This document shows, one piece after another, positions 1 through 9,790 of a stretch of DNA of 64,000 nucleotides (position 1 is its first letter; every line of letters starts with the position of its first letter). Source of the stretch: Loktanella sp. Alg231-35. GTDB lineage: Bacteria > Pseudomonadota > Alphaproteobacteria > Rhodobacterales > Rhodobacteraceae. Under the pieces are notes generated by a model. It was not told the DNA's origin and ran no database searches. It worked only from the letters and a program-made list of their open reading frames with translations. The stretch is taken from the NCBI RefSeq assembly GCF_900143545.1, contig NZ_FREV01000001.1:653568-717567 (forward strand), in the 5' to 3' direction. The translations under genes were made by a program, and so were the position numbers.

Positions 1-67
1 TAGGTGCCCGCATCACATCACAAAATGCCCATACTTGCATGGGGTCTGTGCATCAGCTCACATTGGG

Positions 68-1084
68 TTAGCTGCGCAGCAGGCCCACAATATCATAGGT
101 ATCGCGCAGAATTGGGTCAGCAATGGCCCGCGCCTTGGCAGCGCCGTCACCCAGAATGCGGTCAATCTCTGCGGGGTCATCCATGAAGCGGGCCATTTCG
201 GTTGAAATGGGCGCGAGCTTTTCAACAGCCAAGTCGGCCAATGCCGGTTTGAACTTGCCCCAGCCGGCACCTGGATATTCATTGATGACCGCTTCAGGTG
301 TCATATCGTTGAGGGCAGCATAGATATCGACCAAGTTGCGCGCCTCGGGCCGGTCTTTGAGGCCGTCCACGGTTTCAGGCAGCGGTTCTGGGTCTGTCTT
401 GGCCTTCTTGAACTTTTTGGCGATCTTATCGGCATCATCGGTCATATTGATGCGTTCCATGTCACTTTCGCCTGACTTGGACATCTTCTTGGTCCCGTCA
501 CGCAGGTTCATGATGCGCATGGCAGGGCCTTCGATGACCGGTTCGGTCAGCGGAAAGAAATCGCGGCCAAAGTCGTGGTTGAATTTGGCGGCGATATCGC
601 GCGTCAGTTCCACATGCTGTTTCTGGTCGTCACCCACGGGCACATGCGTGGCGTGGTAAAGCAGAATGTCAGCGGCCATCAGTGCAGGATAGGCATAAAG
701 GCCCAGCGATTGCTTTTCTGCATTGCTGCCTGCCTTGTCCTTGAACTGCGTCATACGGTTCATCCAGCCGACACGGGCCACACAGTTGAAGATCCAGCCC
801 AATTCAGCGTGGGCCGAGACCTGACTTTGGTTGAAGAGGATCGAGCGTGTCGGGTCGAGCCCAGCCGCCAAATAGCCCGCCGCAACCTCGCGCGTCATAT
901 TGGCGAGTTCCTTGGGGTCCTGCCAGACCGTGATCGCATGCAGATCGACAACGCAATAGATTGTCTCCATCTGTCCCTGCATGCCCACAAAGCGTTTGAT
1001 CGCACCTAGGTAATTGCCGAGCGTCAACCCGCCGGAGGGTTTGACCCCTGAAAAAACACGCGGTGTAAAATTGGCGTTGGTCAT
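68..1084 (-). CDS. trpS: Tryptophanyl-tRNA synthetase
   Basis: Class Ic aminoacyl-tRNA synthetase that charges tRNA-Trp in the cytoplasm. The 338-residue product has the usual length of the bacterial enzyme. The HIGH-type signature appears as TLGNYLGA (residues 21-28) after a PSGG segment, and the KMSKS loop is intact at 200-204. The ATG start lies at 1082-1084. It is divergent from the rhomboid-like gene at 1130, with only 45 bases between the two starts, so both promoters must sit in or near that gap. Identification is secure; nothing unusual is visible. Confidence 0.97.
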   Translation of the reverse strand: MTNANFTPRVFSGVKPSGGLTLGNYLGAIKRFVGMQGQMETIYCVVDLHAITVWQDPKELANMTREVAAGYLAAGLDPTRSILFNQSQVSAHAELGWIFNCVARVGWMNRMTQFKDKAGSNAEKQSLGLYAYPALMAADILLYHATHVPVGDDQKQHVELTRDIAAKFNHDFGRDFFPLTEPVIEGPAMRIMNLRDGTKKMSKSGESDMERINMTDDADKIAKKFKKAKTDPEPLPETVDGLKDRPEARNLVDIYAALNDMTPEAVINEYPGAGWGKFKPALADLAVEKLAPISTEMARFMDDPAEIDRILGDGAAKARAIADPILRDTYDIVGLLRS

Positions 1085-1129
1085 GATGCAAATGTCCGGG
1101 CTGGATTTCGGGGCAGGCGTCGCATACCC

Positions 1130-1891
1130 ATGCCAGAGCGACCCGTCAACTTCAACCGATCAGGACCCTTGCCCATGGAGCCACAGAGCGACACCAAGCT
1201 GGAAAGCCCGTTTCATACGATTCCACCGCTGATCATTGCCCTGACCTTGCTGATCGTAGGGATCGAGGCGGCGTTTCAACTGGCCGAAAACGGGATGCTT
1301 GGTGGGCCCGAAGGCGTGGGCTGGCGGTTGGCTGCGATTGATCAATATGGAGTGTCGCCCACTGTGCTCGACCGTATTCTGGTCGCTGGTGACTATTCCT
1401 TTGACATGTTGGTTCGCTTTGTCGCCTATCCGTTCATCAATGTGCATCTGACTCAGGTTGCCTTTTGTGCGGCGTTGACGTTGGCCTTGGGGAAATTCAC
1501 GGCCGAGTATTATGGCAGCATCAAGGTTGCCGTGCTGTATCTGCTGACCAGCATTGTTGGCGCGCTTGTCTATTGTCTGCTTTTTGATGGCGGTTATCCG
1601 CTTTTGGGGGGCTTCACGCCGGTTTACGGCCTGATCGGTGCCTACACCTATGCGCTTTGGCTGCGTCTGGGGCAGGCCGGCGAAAACCAATTGCTGGCGT
1701 TTCGGTTGATAGGGTTCCTGCTTTTGATCCAACTGATTTTTGGGGTGATGTCGGGGTTCCTTTATCAGATACCGCCACCGCCCACATGGATCGCAGAACT
1801 AAGCGGGTTTATTGCTGGCTTTGCGATGTCGGTTCTGTTGGCCCCCGGTGGGTGGACCACATTTGTTGCCCGGATGCGCGACCGGTCCTAG
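1130..1891 (+). CDS. Rhomboid-like membrane protein, probably catalytically inactive
   Basis: A 253-residue protein with about six hydrophobic segments and the overall layout of a rhomboid intramembrane serine protease. The region matching the catalytic GxSG loop reads [14 protein letters not shown] (159-172), where the serine position is Phe/Thr. The helix that should carry the catalytic His reads [10 protein letters not shown] (222-231), with Glu in the His position. The Asn expected four residues after H106 is Val. It therefore looks like a rhomboid pseudoprotease, possibly a membrane chaperone or binding protein; that role is inference. A second in-frame ATG at 1175 (MEPQSD) could be the true start. 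Its stop codon shares the bases CTAG (1888-1891) with the convergent murJ. Confidence 0.8.
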   Translation: MPERPVNFNRSGPLPMEPQSDTKLESPFHTIPPLIIALTLLIVGIEAAFQLAENGMLGGPEGVGWRLAAIDQYGVSPTVLDRILVAGDYSFDMLVRFVAYPFINVHLTQVAFCAALTLALGKFTAEYYGSIKVAVLYLLTSIVGALVYCLLFDGGYPLLGGFTPVYGLIGAYTYALWLRLGQAGENQLLAFRLIGFLLLIQLIFGVMSGFLYQIPPPPTWIAELSGFIAGFAMSVLLAPGGWTTFVARMRDRS

Positions 1892-3450
1892 CGGCGCAGG
1901 TTGCGGCGGAACTCCGAGAGCTGAAACGCGCCCAGCAGTTGGCCCAGACCAAAATAGCTGACGATCCCAATGACCACGAGCAGCAGCAGCGCGCCATAGC
2001 GCAGCGTTGGTACGCCAAAGAACGGGCTTAAGGTGGCCGCCGCGAGGAACAAGATCACTCCCATACCGATGGCCGCTAGAATAATCCGCCAAAGCCGCCG
2101 CTTTAGCCGCGCATCCAAACGCGCCGCTCCATCCATTGTGCGGGTCCCAAGAACAAGCATCACGACCATCGCCCAACCCGTGAGCGTTGTACCCACTGCC
2201 GCCGCAGCAAATCCGATCACCGGTGAGAGGCCGATGGCCAGCCCTGCGTTCAATACCATCGCAGCCAGCGCATAATAGAAGGGTCGTTTGGTGTCTTCGC
2301 GCGCAAAGAACAGCGGTTGCAGCGTTTTTTGCAGAACAAAGGCAGGCAGGCCAAGGCCATAGATCGCAACCGCAATTGCCGTGGCGGCGCTGTCATCACT
2401 GGTAAACGCCCCGCGCTCAAACAATACGCTGACCAGCGGCAAGGGGATGACCATCAGCGCGACCGCTGCAGGAATGGTCAGGGCCAGACTGATTTCGGAG
2501 GCGCGATTGAACGCGTCGCGTCCACCTTGCGCATCGCCTGCGCGCAGGCGACGCGACAGGTCCGGCAAAAGCACAACCCCGACAGCAATACCGACGACTC
2601 CAAGCGGCAGCTGATAAAGCCTGTCGGCATAGTTCAGCCAGGCCACAGCGCCATCAAAATAGCTGGCGACCTGCCGTCCAACGAGCAGGTTGATCTGAAC
2701 CACACCACCTGCAAGCGCTGCAGGGGCGGCGATCACGCCAAGGCGCTTGAGTTCCGGCGTGATCTTTGGCCATCCGATATGCAGGGCATAGCCCGCCTTC
2801 TTGGCCGCAAACCAAACCAGCGCAAGCTGGGCTGAGCCAGCGACGGGCACAGCATAGGCCAGCGCCGAACCAAGATAGCTTTGGCCCGCGATCCCGGCGC
2901 ATTCGCAACCCCTGCCTGCAATCAAGAGCGCGACGACAAAGACCACGTTCAGCAATACTGGCGCAGCGGCAGCAGCCGTAAAGCGACCTGTGGCATTCAG
3001 CACGCCCGACAGCAGTGCTGACAGTGAGATAAACAGAATATAGGGAAACGCGATCCGTCCATAATAAACCGCCAGATCAAACCGTTCGGAGCCCAGAAAC
3101 CCACTGGCCATCAATGTCACCAGCGCTGGCATGAAAATCACGCCAATCACGGTAAAGATCGTCAGAATGCCGCCCAGCCCAACAAAGGCATCCTGCGCAA
3201 ACCGATGCGGGTCCTCGCCGCCTTCCAGTTTTTTCGAGAACATCGGCACGAAGGCCATGTTGAAGGCCCCTTCCGCAAAGAAGCGCCGAAAGAGATTGGG
3301 AAGTGAAAACGCAACCAGAAACGCCTCTGCCACAGGGCCGGTGCCAAGATATGCGGCAATCATGATATCGCGCACAAACCCCATGACCCGGCTCAGCAGG
3401 GTCCAGATACCAACCGTAAAGAACCCGGCCATAAGGCGGATCGGTTTCAT
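1888..3450 (-). CDS. murJ: Lipid II flippase MurJ
   Basis: Integral membrane flippase of the MOP superfamily that moves lipid II to the periplasmic face for peptidoglycan synthesis. The chosen start (ATG 3448-3450, product beginning MKPIRLMAGFFTVG) gives about 520 residues, normal for MurJ, and has a GGAG-type site about 8 bases upstream; the open frame runs 42 codons further up but that part is not MurJ-like. Hydrophobic segments occur along the whole length, and the conserved N-terminal segment with SRVMGFVRDI and LPNLFRRFFAEGAF is present. It follows glnD on the same strand after a 67-base gap holding two hairpins, and its stop overlaps that of the convergent rhomboid-like gene. Confidence 0.95.
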   Translation of the reverse strand: MKPIRLMAGFFTVGIWTLLSRVMGFVRDIMIAAYLGTGPVAEAFLVAFSLPNLFRRFFAEGAFNMAFVPMFSKKLEGGEDPHRFAQDAFVGLGGILTIFTVIGVIFMPALVTLMASGFLGSERFDLAVYYGRIAFPYILFISLSALLSGVLNATGRFTAAAAAPVLLNVVFVVALLIAGRGCECAGIAGQSYLGSALAYAVPVAGSAQLALVWFAAKKAGYALHIGWPKITPELKRLGVIAAPAALAGGVVQINLLVGRQVASYFDGAVAWLNYADRLYQLPLGVVGIAVGVVLLPDLSRRLRAGDAQGGRDAFNRASEISLALTIPAAVALMVIPLPLVSVLFERGAFTSDDSAATAIAVAIYGLGLPAFVLQKTLQPLFFAREDTKRPFYYALAAMVLNAGLAIGLSPVIGFAAAAVGTTLTGWAMVVMLVLGTRTMDGAARLDARLKRRLWRIILAAIGMGVILFLAAATLSPFFGVPTLRYGALLLLVVIGIVSYFGLGQLLGAFQLSEFRRNLRR

Positions 3451-3460
3451 GAGAGGCGCT

Positions 3461-3503
3461 CCAGAATTCTCGAAAATTCTGGTCGAAATTCTTGAAAGAA
3501 TTT
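3461..3503. terminator. Two back-to-back AT-rich hairpins between glnD and murJ
   Basis: In the 67-base gap between the glnD stop and the murJ start there are two consecutive inverted repeats. CCAGAATT (3461-3468) pairs with AATTCTGG (3475-3482), and AAATTCTT (3486-3493) pairs with AAGAATTT (3496-3503). There is no clean U tract after either. They could end or attenuate transcription from glnD into murJ, or be an mRNA processing site. A similar pair lies at 58718-58763. Confidence 0.5.
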
Positions 3504-3517
3504 GCGGCGCAGCACCC

Positions 3518-6310
3518 TCACGCCTTTGCCGCCCGTTCAACGCCTGCTGCAATGGCCGCCAACAGTTTACGCTCAAGCGAGGCCCGCCGCGCTTCGGAGT
3601 GCAATTTTAGCCCCACAATGTCCTTTGCATAAAATGTATCCACGACTTGCTCTCCATAAGTGGCAATCACCGCCGAAGAGATTGAGACATGGTTATCGGT
3701 CAATGTTCGTGTCAAATCGTGCAGAAGCCCCGGACGGTCACGTGTGTCGACCTCAATGATTGTATAGATCTCGGACCCTTCGTTATCAAAACTGATGGTT
3801 GTGGGCACCCGGAAAGCGCGTTCGCGCTTCTTGATCTTGTCTTTGCTGCGCAATTCTTCCTTGGCCACCAACTCGCCCCGCAGCGTGCGGTCAATCATCC
3901 GACGCAACCGTGGCAAACGATCGGCCTCATAGGGGTTGCCATCGTTATCCTGCATCCAGAACACACAAGTGTAGTAGCCGTCCTTGGTTGTCAGGCTGCG
4001 CGCATCGACGACATTGGCCCCCACAAGGGCCAAAGCCCCGGTGATCCGGCTGAACAGCCCGGCGTGATCGACCATCGCGAAACAGGCGCGCGTGGCGTCC
4101 CGTTCGTCGTCGGGCATTAGATCCACCTTGAAGTCGCCCTCATCAATATCCTTGAGCATCTCAGCAAAGACCAGTTGCGCAGACAGCGGCACACCTTGCC
4201 AATAGGGCCCATAGTGGCGCCCGATCTCGGCTTTGATGTCTTTGCTGTCCCATCCAGTTAACTCTGCCCGCAGGGCGCGCTTGGCTTCGGCCTCGCGGGT
4301 TTCGCGGTTAAGGTCCTCCAGCCCGGTTTCAAGTGCTGCCTTGGTTGCACGGTAAAGGTTGCGGATCAGTACCGCTTTCCAGTTGTTCCAGGTACCCGGC
4401 CCGACCCCACGAATATCGCACACCGTCAGGACGGTCAGCAGATCAAGTCGCTCGACGGACTTAACCGCATTTGCAAAACCTCTCACGGTGCGCGGTTCCG
4501 AGATATCGCGCTTTTGCGCGACGTCGGACATGAGTAAGTGATAGCGGATCAGCCATTCGACGGTTTCGCAGTCCTTTTTGCTGAGCCCCAGTCGCGGGCA
4601 AATCTTACGGGCGATCTGCGCACCGAGGATCGAGTGATCCTCATCCCGGCCTTTGCCGATATCGTGCAGCAAAAGCGCGATATAGATGACCTTGCGAGCG
4701 ACACCGCGCTCTAGAATACCCGAAACAACGGGCAGCTCTTCGATCAATTCTTTGCGCTCAATCTGGGCAAGGTTGCTGATGCATTGGATGGTGTGTTCGT
4801 CCACGGTGTAGTGGTGATACATATTGAACTGCATCATTGCCACAATGGGTGCAAATTCGGGGATGAAGGCCCCCAACACACCCAATTCGTTCATTCTGCG
4901 CAAGGCCCGTTCAGGGTTGCCGTGCTTGAGCAGCAAATCAACAAAAATGCGCCGCGCTTCTTTGTTTTCGCGCAGATCAGCGTCGATCAAATCAAGATTG
5001 GCCGCAATCAGCCGCATGGCGTCCGGATGCAGAAGCGTTCCGGTGCGCAGGCCCTCTTCAAAGATCCGCAGCATGTTAAGGTTGTTGGCAAAGAAAGCCG
5101 TTTCATCGGCGATGGTCAGGCGGTTCTGCTTGATCGTATAGGGCGCTTTGGCCCGTTTGCGCCGCCCCAGCAGGCGCAGCAGCATCGGTTCAGACTTCAC
5201 ATGGTTGGCTTCAAGCGCCGTTAGAAAGACGCGCGTCAGTTCGCCCACATGGGTGGCCTGACGGAAATAGGCCTGCATAAAGTGTTCCACCCCGCGCCGT
5301 CCGCCGTGATCGGTATAGCCCATGGCCGCGGCCACCTCGACTTGCAGGTCAAAGGTCAACTGATCCATGGCCCGCCCGGCGATCAGATGCAGGTGGCACC
5401 GCACAGCCCAAAGGAAATCCTCTGCGGTCACGAAGGTTTCGAATTCTTCCGATGTAAAGACTTTGAGTGAGACCAGGTCGGCGGCATCTTTGACGCCGTT
5501 GATATATTTGTTGATCCAGAACAGCGATTGCAGGTCGCGCAACCCGCCTTTGCCTTCTTTGACATTGGGTTCTACCACATAGCGCTGCCCGCCTTGCTTG
5601 CGGTGCCGCTCGGCACGTTCCTCGAGTTTCGCTTCGATGAAATCGCTTGCGGTGGATTGAAACAGATCGGTCCAGAGCCTTTCGCCCAATTCATCAGCCA
5701 AGGCCGCATCACCCGCCAAATAGCGGTATTCAACAAGCGAGGTGCGGATTGTGTAGTCATCCTTTGCCAACCTGAGGCAATCTTTGACAGTACGGGTGGC
5801 GTGGCCGACCTTCAGCTTCAGATCCCACAGCATATAGAGCATCGATTCAACGACGCTCTCTGCCCAAGGGGTGATTTTATAGGGTGTCAGAAACAACAGG
5901 TCGACGTCTGAAAACGGGGCCATTTCACCGCGTCCGTAGCCGCCAACGGCAATCAGGGACAGGCGCTCTGCCTCGGTCGGGTTCGGCAGAGGATGGAGGT
6001 TGTTTTGGGCAACTTGCAGGATGATGGCGATGATCTGATCGGTCAGCCAACTGTAGGATGCTGTGACTTGGCGGGCCGCAAAGGGTTGTGCTGCAAAGGC
6101 CGCCGCGATTGTAGCCATGCCGGCCTTGCGCGCATCGCTCAGCACCCCAACGGTTGCCGCCCGGATATCCTTTTCTGATGTCGCATGTGTGATCTTTTCG
6201 GCAACCTCAGCAGTGATTGCTGTGCTGTCAAAAATAGCGGACGCCGGGCAGATTAACCTGTCCGGCGTGTCCTCTTGCGACGGCTGAACGGGCTTAGAAA
6301 CCCGCGCCAC
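3518..6310 (-). CDS. glnD: Bifunctional PII uridylyltransferase/uridylyl-removing enzyme
   Basis: Nitrogen sensor that uridylylates PII proteins when glutamine is low and deuridylylates them when it is high. From the chosen GTG (6308-6310) the product is 930 residues, the family's usual size. Order of domains: nucleotidyltransferase with GGYGRG (about 123-128) and the DVD metal-binding pair (about 135-137); HD phosphohydrolase domain with LLLHDIGKGRDEDH; two C-terminal ACT domains (VDHAGLFSRITGAL and TRDRPGLLHDLTRTL). The open frame runs 111 codons further upstream, but that stretch is shadowed by the lipoprotein gene and is not GlnD-like. No ATG exists near the domain start, so GTG 6310 or TTG 6313, inside the end of the upstream gene, is the best guess. 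Start uncertain, function secure. Confidence 0.93.
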   Translation of the reverse strand: MARVSKPVQPSQEDTPDRLICPASAIFDSTAITAEVAEKITHATSEKDIRAATVGVLSDARKAGMATIAAAFAAQPFAARQVTASYSWLTDQIIAIILQVAQNNLHPLPNPTEAERLSLIAVGGYGRGEMAPFSDVDLLFLTPYKITPWAESVVESMLYMLWDLKLKVGHATRTVKDCLRLAKDDYTIRTSLVEYRYLAGDAALADELGERLWTDLFQSTASDFIEAKLEERAERHRKQGGQRYVVEPNVKEGKGGLRDLQSLFWINKYINGVKDAADLVSLKVFTSEEFETFVTAEDFLWAVRCHLHLIAGRAMDQLTFDLQVEVAAAMGYTDHGGRRGVEHFMQAYFRQATHVGELTRVFLTALEANHVKSEPMLLRLLGRRKRAKAPYTIKQNRLTIADETAFFANNLNMLRIFEEGLRTGTLLHPDAMRLIAANLDLIDADLRENKEARRIFVDLLLKHGNPERALRRMNELGVLGAFIPEFAPIVAMMQFNMYHHYTVDEHTIQCISNLAQIERKELIEELPVVSGILERGVARKVIYIALLLHDIGKGRDEDHSILGAQIARKICPRLGLSKKDCETVEWLIRYHLLMSDVAQKRDISEPRTVRGFANAVKSVERLDLLTVLTVCDIRGVGPGTWNNWKAVLIRNLYRATKAALETGLEDLNRETREAEAKRALRAELTGWDSKDIKAEIGRHYGPYWQGVPLSAQLVFAEMLKDIDEGDFKVDLMPDDERDATRACFAMVDHAGLFSRITGALALVGANVVDARSLTTKDGYYTCVFWMQDNDGNPYEADRLPRLRRMIDRTLRGELVAKEELRSKDKIKKRERAFRVPTTISFDNEGSEIYTIIEVDTRDRPGLLHDLTRTLTDNHVSISSAVIATYGEQVVDTFYAKDIVGLKLHSEARRASLERKLLAAIAAGVERAAKA

Positions 6311-7478
6311 CAAAGCTTCTTGGCGCTTGTTCAAGGATAACGACCTGATTGTTTTGGATGGTTGCGACGGCCAGCCCACGCTGGTTAAGGCCGTTTGGCA
6401 GCAGGCGGAAGACACCAGCGGTGCCGCGGAAACCCTGTGGCTGAGTGAGGGCCGTTTTGGTGAGCGCATCGGTGTTTCCGGCGGCAGCCAGCGCGCCAAT
6501 AGCGGCAATGCCGTCATAGGCCAGCCCCGCAAGCGGGTGCGGCGCGTCGCCATAGGTGGCCGAATACCGGTTCGCAAAAAGCTCCGATGGGCCCGCATCG
6601 GGAAGGGCAAACAAGCCGCCTTCAAGACCGGGCAAGGCGACAAGCTGTGGCAGCGTATCCCAACGGGTCAGCCCAACGAACGGGCTGCGCTGCGTATCCA
6701 TACCCGCATCAGGCAAGGCAGTTGCGATAATGGGCAGGTCTGCGTTCGCACTGGCCGTAGCAAAGACAGCCTGCGCGCCTGATCCACTGACGTTTGACAC
6801 TATGCGCCGCGTTGAGGTGAAGATGCCTTGCTGTGACAGCGGATAGCTTTCGACGCCGACAACTTCGGCACCGTTGGTTTGGACCGCAGAGGTGATCGCG
6901 TCGCGGCCGACGCGGCCCTGCAGGTCATCGCCATGCAGCACCATGTAGCGGCTGATCCCCAACCGCTGCCCAAAGTTGACCAGCCTTGAGGCGGTGTTGT
7001 CAAAAGTCGCACCAAGGATAAACACGTTGCCGCCTGCAAAGGCTGTATTGTTGGAGAAAGCCAGCACATTCACATCGCGGCCAGCGATGGCAACACCCGC
7101 GGCATTTGCGGCCTCTCCATAAAGTGGTCCAAGGATGATCTTGGCTCCGTCATTGACGGCCTGTGTGGCTGAAGCGGCCGCCTGTTCCGGATTGCCGCCT
7201 GCCGTGTTGTAGACACGCAGATTTATCGTGGCGCCCTCAAGGTCGGCGATGGCCAGCCGGGCTGCATTTTCAAAGTTTTGGGCAAGCTGGTTGTCTGTTT
7301 CCTGTGTGGACGCGCCGGGCACAAGCAGGGCCACCTGAATTGGTTCGCTTAGATCGATCGCCTGACCGACATTTGCGTCCGGGGCGAGGGTGACATCACA
7401 GGCAGCCAGCCACAGCAGCGACGTGACTGCAAAAAACTGAGCGATGCGCTTGCGGGCGGTGCTGAAACGAGCAAACAT
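6294..7478 (-). CDS. Penicillin-binding protein activator lipoprotein (LpoA/LppC family)
   Basis: A 394-residue lipoprotein: positively charged N terminus, hydrophobic stretch and lipobox LAAC with Cys27, so it should be lipidated and periplasmic. The rest has a type 1 periplasmic-binding-protein fold (PIQVALLVPGAS near the start, a long alternating alpha/beta region). In enterobacteria the homologue LpoA activates PBP1a and is encoded beside rsmI and yraN, which is the arrangement here with rsmI divergent at 7571. The start is supported by AGGAGG about 8 bases upstream of the ATG. The last 17 bases overlap the proposed GTG start of glnD. Alphaproteobacterial members are diverged from LpoA, so the activator role is by family and neighbourhood only. 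Confidence 0.85.
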   Translation of the reverse strand: MFARFSTARKRIAQFFAVTSLLWLAACDVTLAPDANVGQAIDLSEPIQVALLVPGASTQETDNQLAQNFENAARLAIADLEGATINLRVYNTAGGNPEQAAASATQAVNDGAKIILGPLYGEAANAAGVAIAGRDVNVLAFSNNTAFAGGNVFILGATFDNTASRLVNFGQRLGISRYMVLHGDDLQGRVGRDAITSAVQTNGAEVVGVESYPLSQQGIFTSTRRIVSNVSGSGAQAVFATASANADLPIIATALPDAGMDTQRSPFVGLTRWDTLPQLVALPGLEGGLFALPDAGPSELFANRYSATYGDAPHPLAGLAYDGIAAIGALAAAGNTDALTKTALTQPQGFRGTAGVFRLLPNGLNQRGLAVATIQNNQVVILEQAPRSFGGAGF

Positions 7479-7570
7479 GGCGGTTATTCCTCCTGAAACG
7501 TGCGACAGGCTGGTGCATCACTCGCCGCGAATTGGGGCCATCATAAAGCAGGGGGCAGTCGGGTCCAGAG

Positions 7571-8431
7571 ATGAATTTTGAACACAAGCCACTCTCTGCC
7601 GGGTTGTATTTCGTGGCGACACCCATCGGGGCTGCGCGTGATATTACTTTGCGCAGTCTGGACATTCTGGCGTCAGCCGATCTGATTGCAGCAGAGGATA
7701 CCCGCACAGCCCGAAAACTAATGGAAATTCATGGTGTTGGATTGAACGGGCGCAAGGTTGTCGCGTTTCATGATCATAGCGGTGACGGGGCCGTTGCCCG
7801 GTTGGTTCGGGACATTCAGGGTGGGAAATCCGTGGCCTATGTGTCGGAGGCAGGCACGCCGCTTGTCGCTGATCCGGGGTTTGAACTGGGGCGGGCGGTG
7901 ATTGCAGAAGGTCTGACGGTGACCTCTGCACCGGGGGCATCGGCGGTGCTGGCGGCGTTAACAGTGTCGGGGCTGCCAACCGACAGGTTTGCGTTTGTCG
8001 GGTTTCTGCCCGCGTCAAAGCAACAGCGCGAAACCGAGATCGCAGGGCTGCGGGATGTGCCATTTACGCTGGTGTTTTATGAAAGCCCGAAACGTGTTGG
8101 CGAAATGTTAGGTAATTTGCGGGATGTTCTGGGAGGGGATCGAGAGGCGGTGGTCTGTCGGGAACTGACAAAGAAATTTGAAGAGGTGGTGCGCGGCGAT
8201 CTGGCAGCACTCGCTGATCAGTTTGCAGATCGGCAGGTCAAAGGTGAAGTGGTTGTTTTGGTCGGGCGCGCGGGCGCCCGCGCGGTGGACGATCAGGACG
8301 TCAGCGTTGCGCTGCGCGAGGCGATGAAGACGATGCGTGTGAAGGATGCGGCAACAGTTGTTGCAGGGGCGCTGGGCTTGCCCCGGCGGCAGGTCTACCA
8401 GATTGCGCTGACATTGGGAGATGAGGAATGA
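7571..8431 (+). CDS. rsmI: 16S rRNA (cytidine1402-2'-O)-methyltransferase RsmI
   Basis: SAM-dependent methyltransferase of the tetrapyrrole-methylase fold that 2'-O-methylates C1402 in the decoding centre of 16S rRNA. The 286-residue product shows GLYFVATPIGAARDITLR at the N terminus, AEDTRTARKLM, SEAGTPLVADPGFELGR and the SAPGASAVLAAL segment typical of RsmI. It is divergent from the lipoprotein gene and overlaps yraN by four bases (ATGA at 8428-8431), implying coupled translation. Function assigned with high certainty. Confidence 0.96.
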   Translation: MNFEHKPLSAGLYFVATPIGAARDITLRSLDILASADLIAAEDTRTARKLMEIHGVGLNGRKVVAFHDHSGDGAVARLVRDIQGGKSVAYVSEAGTPLVADPGFELGRAVIAEGLTVTSAPGASAVLAALTVSGLPTDRFAFVGFLPASKQQRETEIAGLRDVPFTLVFYESPKRVGEMLGNLRDVLGGDREAVVCRELTKKFEEVVRGDLAALADQFADRQVKGEVVVLVGRAGARAVDDQDVSVALREAMKTMRVKDAATVVAGALGLPRRQVYQIALTLGDEE

Positions 8432-8784
8432 CAGGGTCAGTGGGATATCATGCCGGAAGAGTAGCCGAAGACGTTGTTGCCGATGATTATGCGCGTCGCA
8501 ACCACGAGATTGCCGCGCATCGCTGGCGCGGTCAGGCCGGTGAGATTGATCTGATCGCACGAGATGGCGACACAGTTGTCTTTATCGAGGTCAAGAAAAG
8601 CCGTAGTTTTGCACAGGCTGCGACGCGTCTTGCCCGACGTCAAATGGACCGAATTTGTGCCGCGGCTTCTGAATTTCTGATGCATGAACCGCGGGGGCAG
8701 TTGACGGATGTACGGTTTGATCTGGCGCTTGTGAATGGCACTGGCGCTGTGCAGGTGATCGAAAACGCCTTCATGGAAGCTTGA
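8428..8784 (+). CDS. yraN: YraN family (UPF0102) endonuclease-like protein
   Basis: A 118-residue protein with the core of the UPF0102/YraN family, a restriction-endonuclease-like fold. The metal-binding pattern is visible as GEIDLIARDG followed by VVFIEVKKS (E, D, E and K positions preserved). The biochemical function of the family is not settled. It overlaps rsmI by ATGA and is followed by gshB after 67 bases, the conserved rsmI-yraN-gshB order. The hydrophilic sequence and lack of a signal indicate a cytoplasmic protein. Confidence 0.9.
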   Translation: MTGSVGYHAGRVAEDVVADDYARRNHEIAAHRWRGQAGEIDLIARDGDTVVFIEVKKSRSFAQAATRLARRQMDRICAAASEFLMHEPRGQLTDVRFDLALVNGTGAVQVIENAFMEA

Positions 8785-8851
8785 CGCCCCATTGCACATC
8801 ACGCAGCCCTGCGCCATCTAAAGGCCAACACGCACTGTAGAGGTTGGCCCG

Positions 8852-9790
8852 ATGACATTGAAGATCGCATTCCAGATGGACCCGATTGGGCCAATTGATA
8901 TTGATGCCGACAGCACATTTCGCATCGCTGAAGAAGCACAGGCGCGGGGTCATAGCCTTTTCTACTATACCCCTGACAAGATTGCCTATGATACTGGCCG
9001 GGTGACAGCCAAGGGCTGGCCATTGACGGTGCAGCGGGTGAAGGGCGATCATTTCGCCCTTGGCGCTGAACAAACCGTTGATCTGGCCGAAATGGATGTT
9101 GTGTGGCTGCGCCAGGATCCCCCATTTGACATGGGCTATATTACGACAACCCATCTTCTTGATATGGTTCACCCCGACACGTTGGTCGTGAACGATCCGT
9201 TTTGGGTGCGCAACTATCCCGAAAAACTCCTTGTGTTGGGCTTCCCTGACCTGACACCGCCAACGATGATTGCTCGGGACCTTGAAACGCTAAAGGAATT
9301 TCGCACGCGCCATGGCGATGTGATTCTCAAACCGCTTTACGGCAATGGGGGTGCGGGTGTGTTCAAACTGATGGCCGATGACCGCAATCTAGCCTCGCTG
9401 CACGAGCTTTTTGCAGGCATCAATCGCGAACCCCTGATTATGCAGCAGTTCCTGCCCGCGGTGGCCAAGGGCGACAAGCGGGTGATCCTCGTTGATGGTG
9501 AGCCCGTCGGCGCCATCAACCGTGTGCCCGCCGCTGGCGAAACGCGGTCGAACATGCATGTAGGCGGGCGCCCAGAAAAGGTTGCCTTGACCGACCGTGA
9601 TCGCGAGATTTGCGCCCGCATTGGGCCGCTTTTGCGTGAAAAAGGGCAGGTATTTGTGGGGATCGATGTGATCGGCGATTGGCTGACCGAGATCAATGTG
9701 ACCTCGCCCACCGGCATTCAAGAGCTTGAGCGGTTTGACGGTGTCAATATTGCTGAAAAAATCTGGCAGGCGATTGAGGCGAAACGCTAG
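8852..9790 (+). CDS. gshB: Glutathione synthetase
   Basis: ATP-grasp ligase that joins gamma-glutamylcysteine and glycine to make glutathione. At 312 residues it has the normal bacterial length. Visible features are the N-terminal [16 protein letters not shown] segment, the ATP-grasp glycine-rich loop [12 protein letters not shown], and the C-terminal [20 protein letters not shown] containing metal and nucleotide ligands. GAGG lies upstream of the ATG at suitable spacing. Its stop shares CTAG (9787-9790) with the convergent yifB remnant. Third gene of the rsmI-yraN-gshB run. Confidence 0.97.
   Translation: MTLKIAFQMDPIGPIDIDADSTFRIAEEAQARGHSLFYYTPDKIAYDTGRVTAKGWPLTVQRVKGDHFALGAEQTVDLAEMDVVWLRQDPPFDMGYITTTHLLDMVHPDTLVVNDPFWVRNYPEKLLVLGFPDLTPPTMIARDLETLKEFRTRHGDVILKPLYGNGGAGVFKLMADDRNLASLHELFAGINREPLIMQQFLPAVAKGDKRVILVDGEPVGAINRVPAAGETRSNMHVGGRPEKVALTDRDREICARIGPLLREKGQVFVGIDVIGDWLTEINVTSPTGIQELERFDGVNIAEKIWQAIEAKR

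Noticed and set aside
575..1009. 144-codon frame antisense to trpS
   Set aside because: Fully inside the secure trpS gene; no family-like segment.
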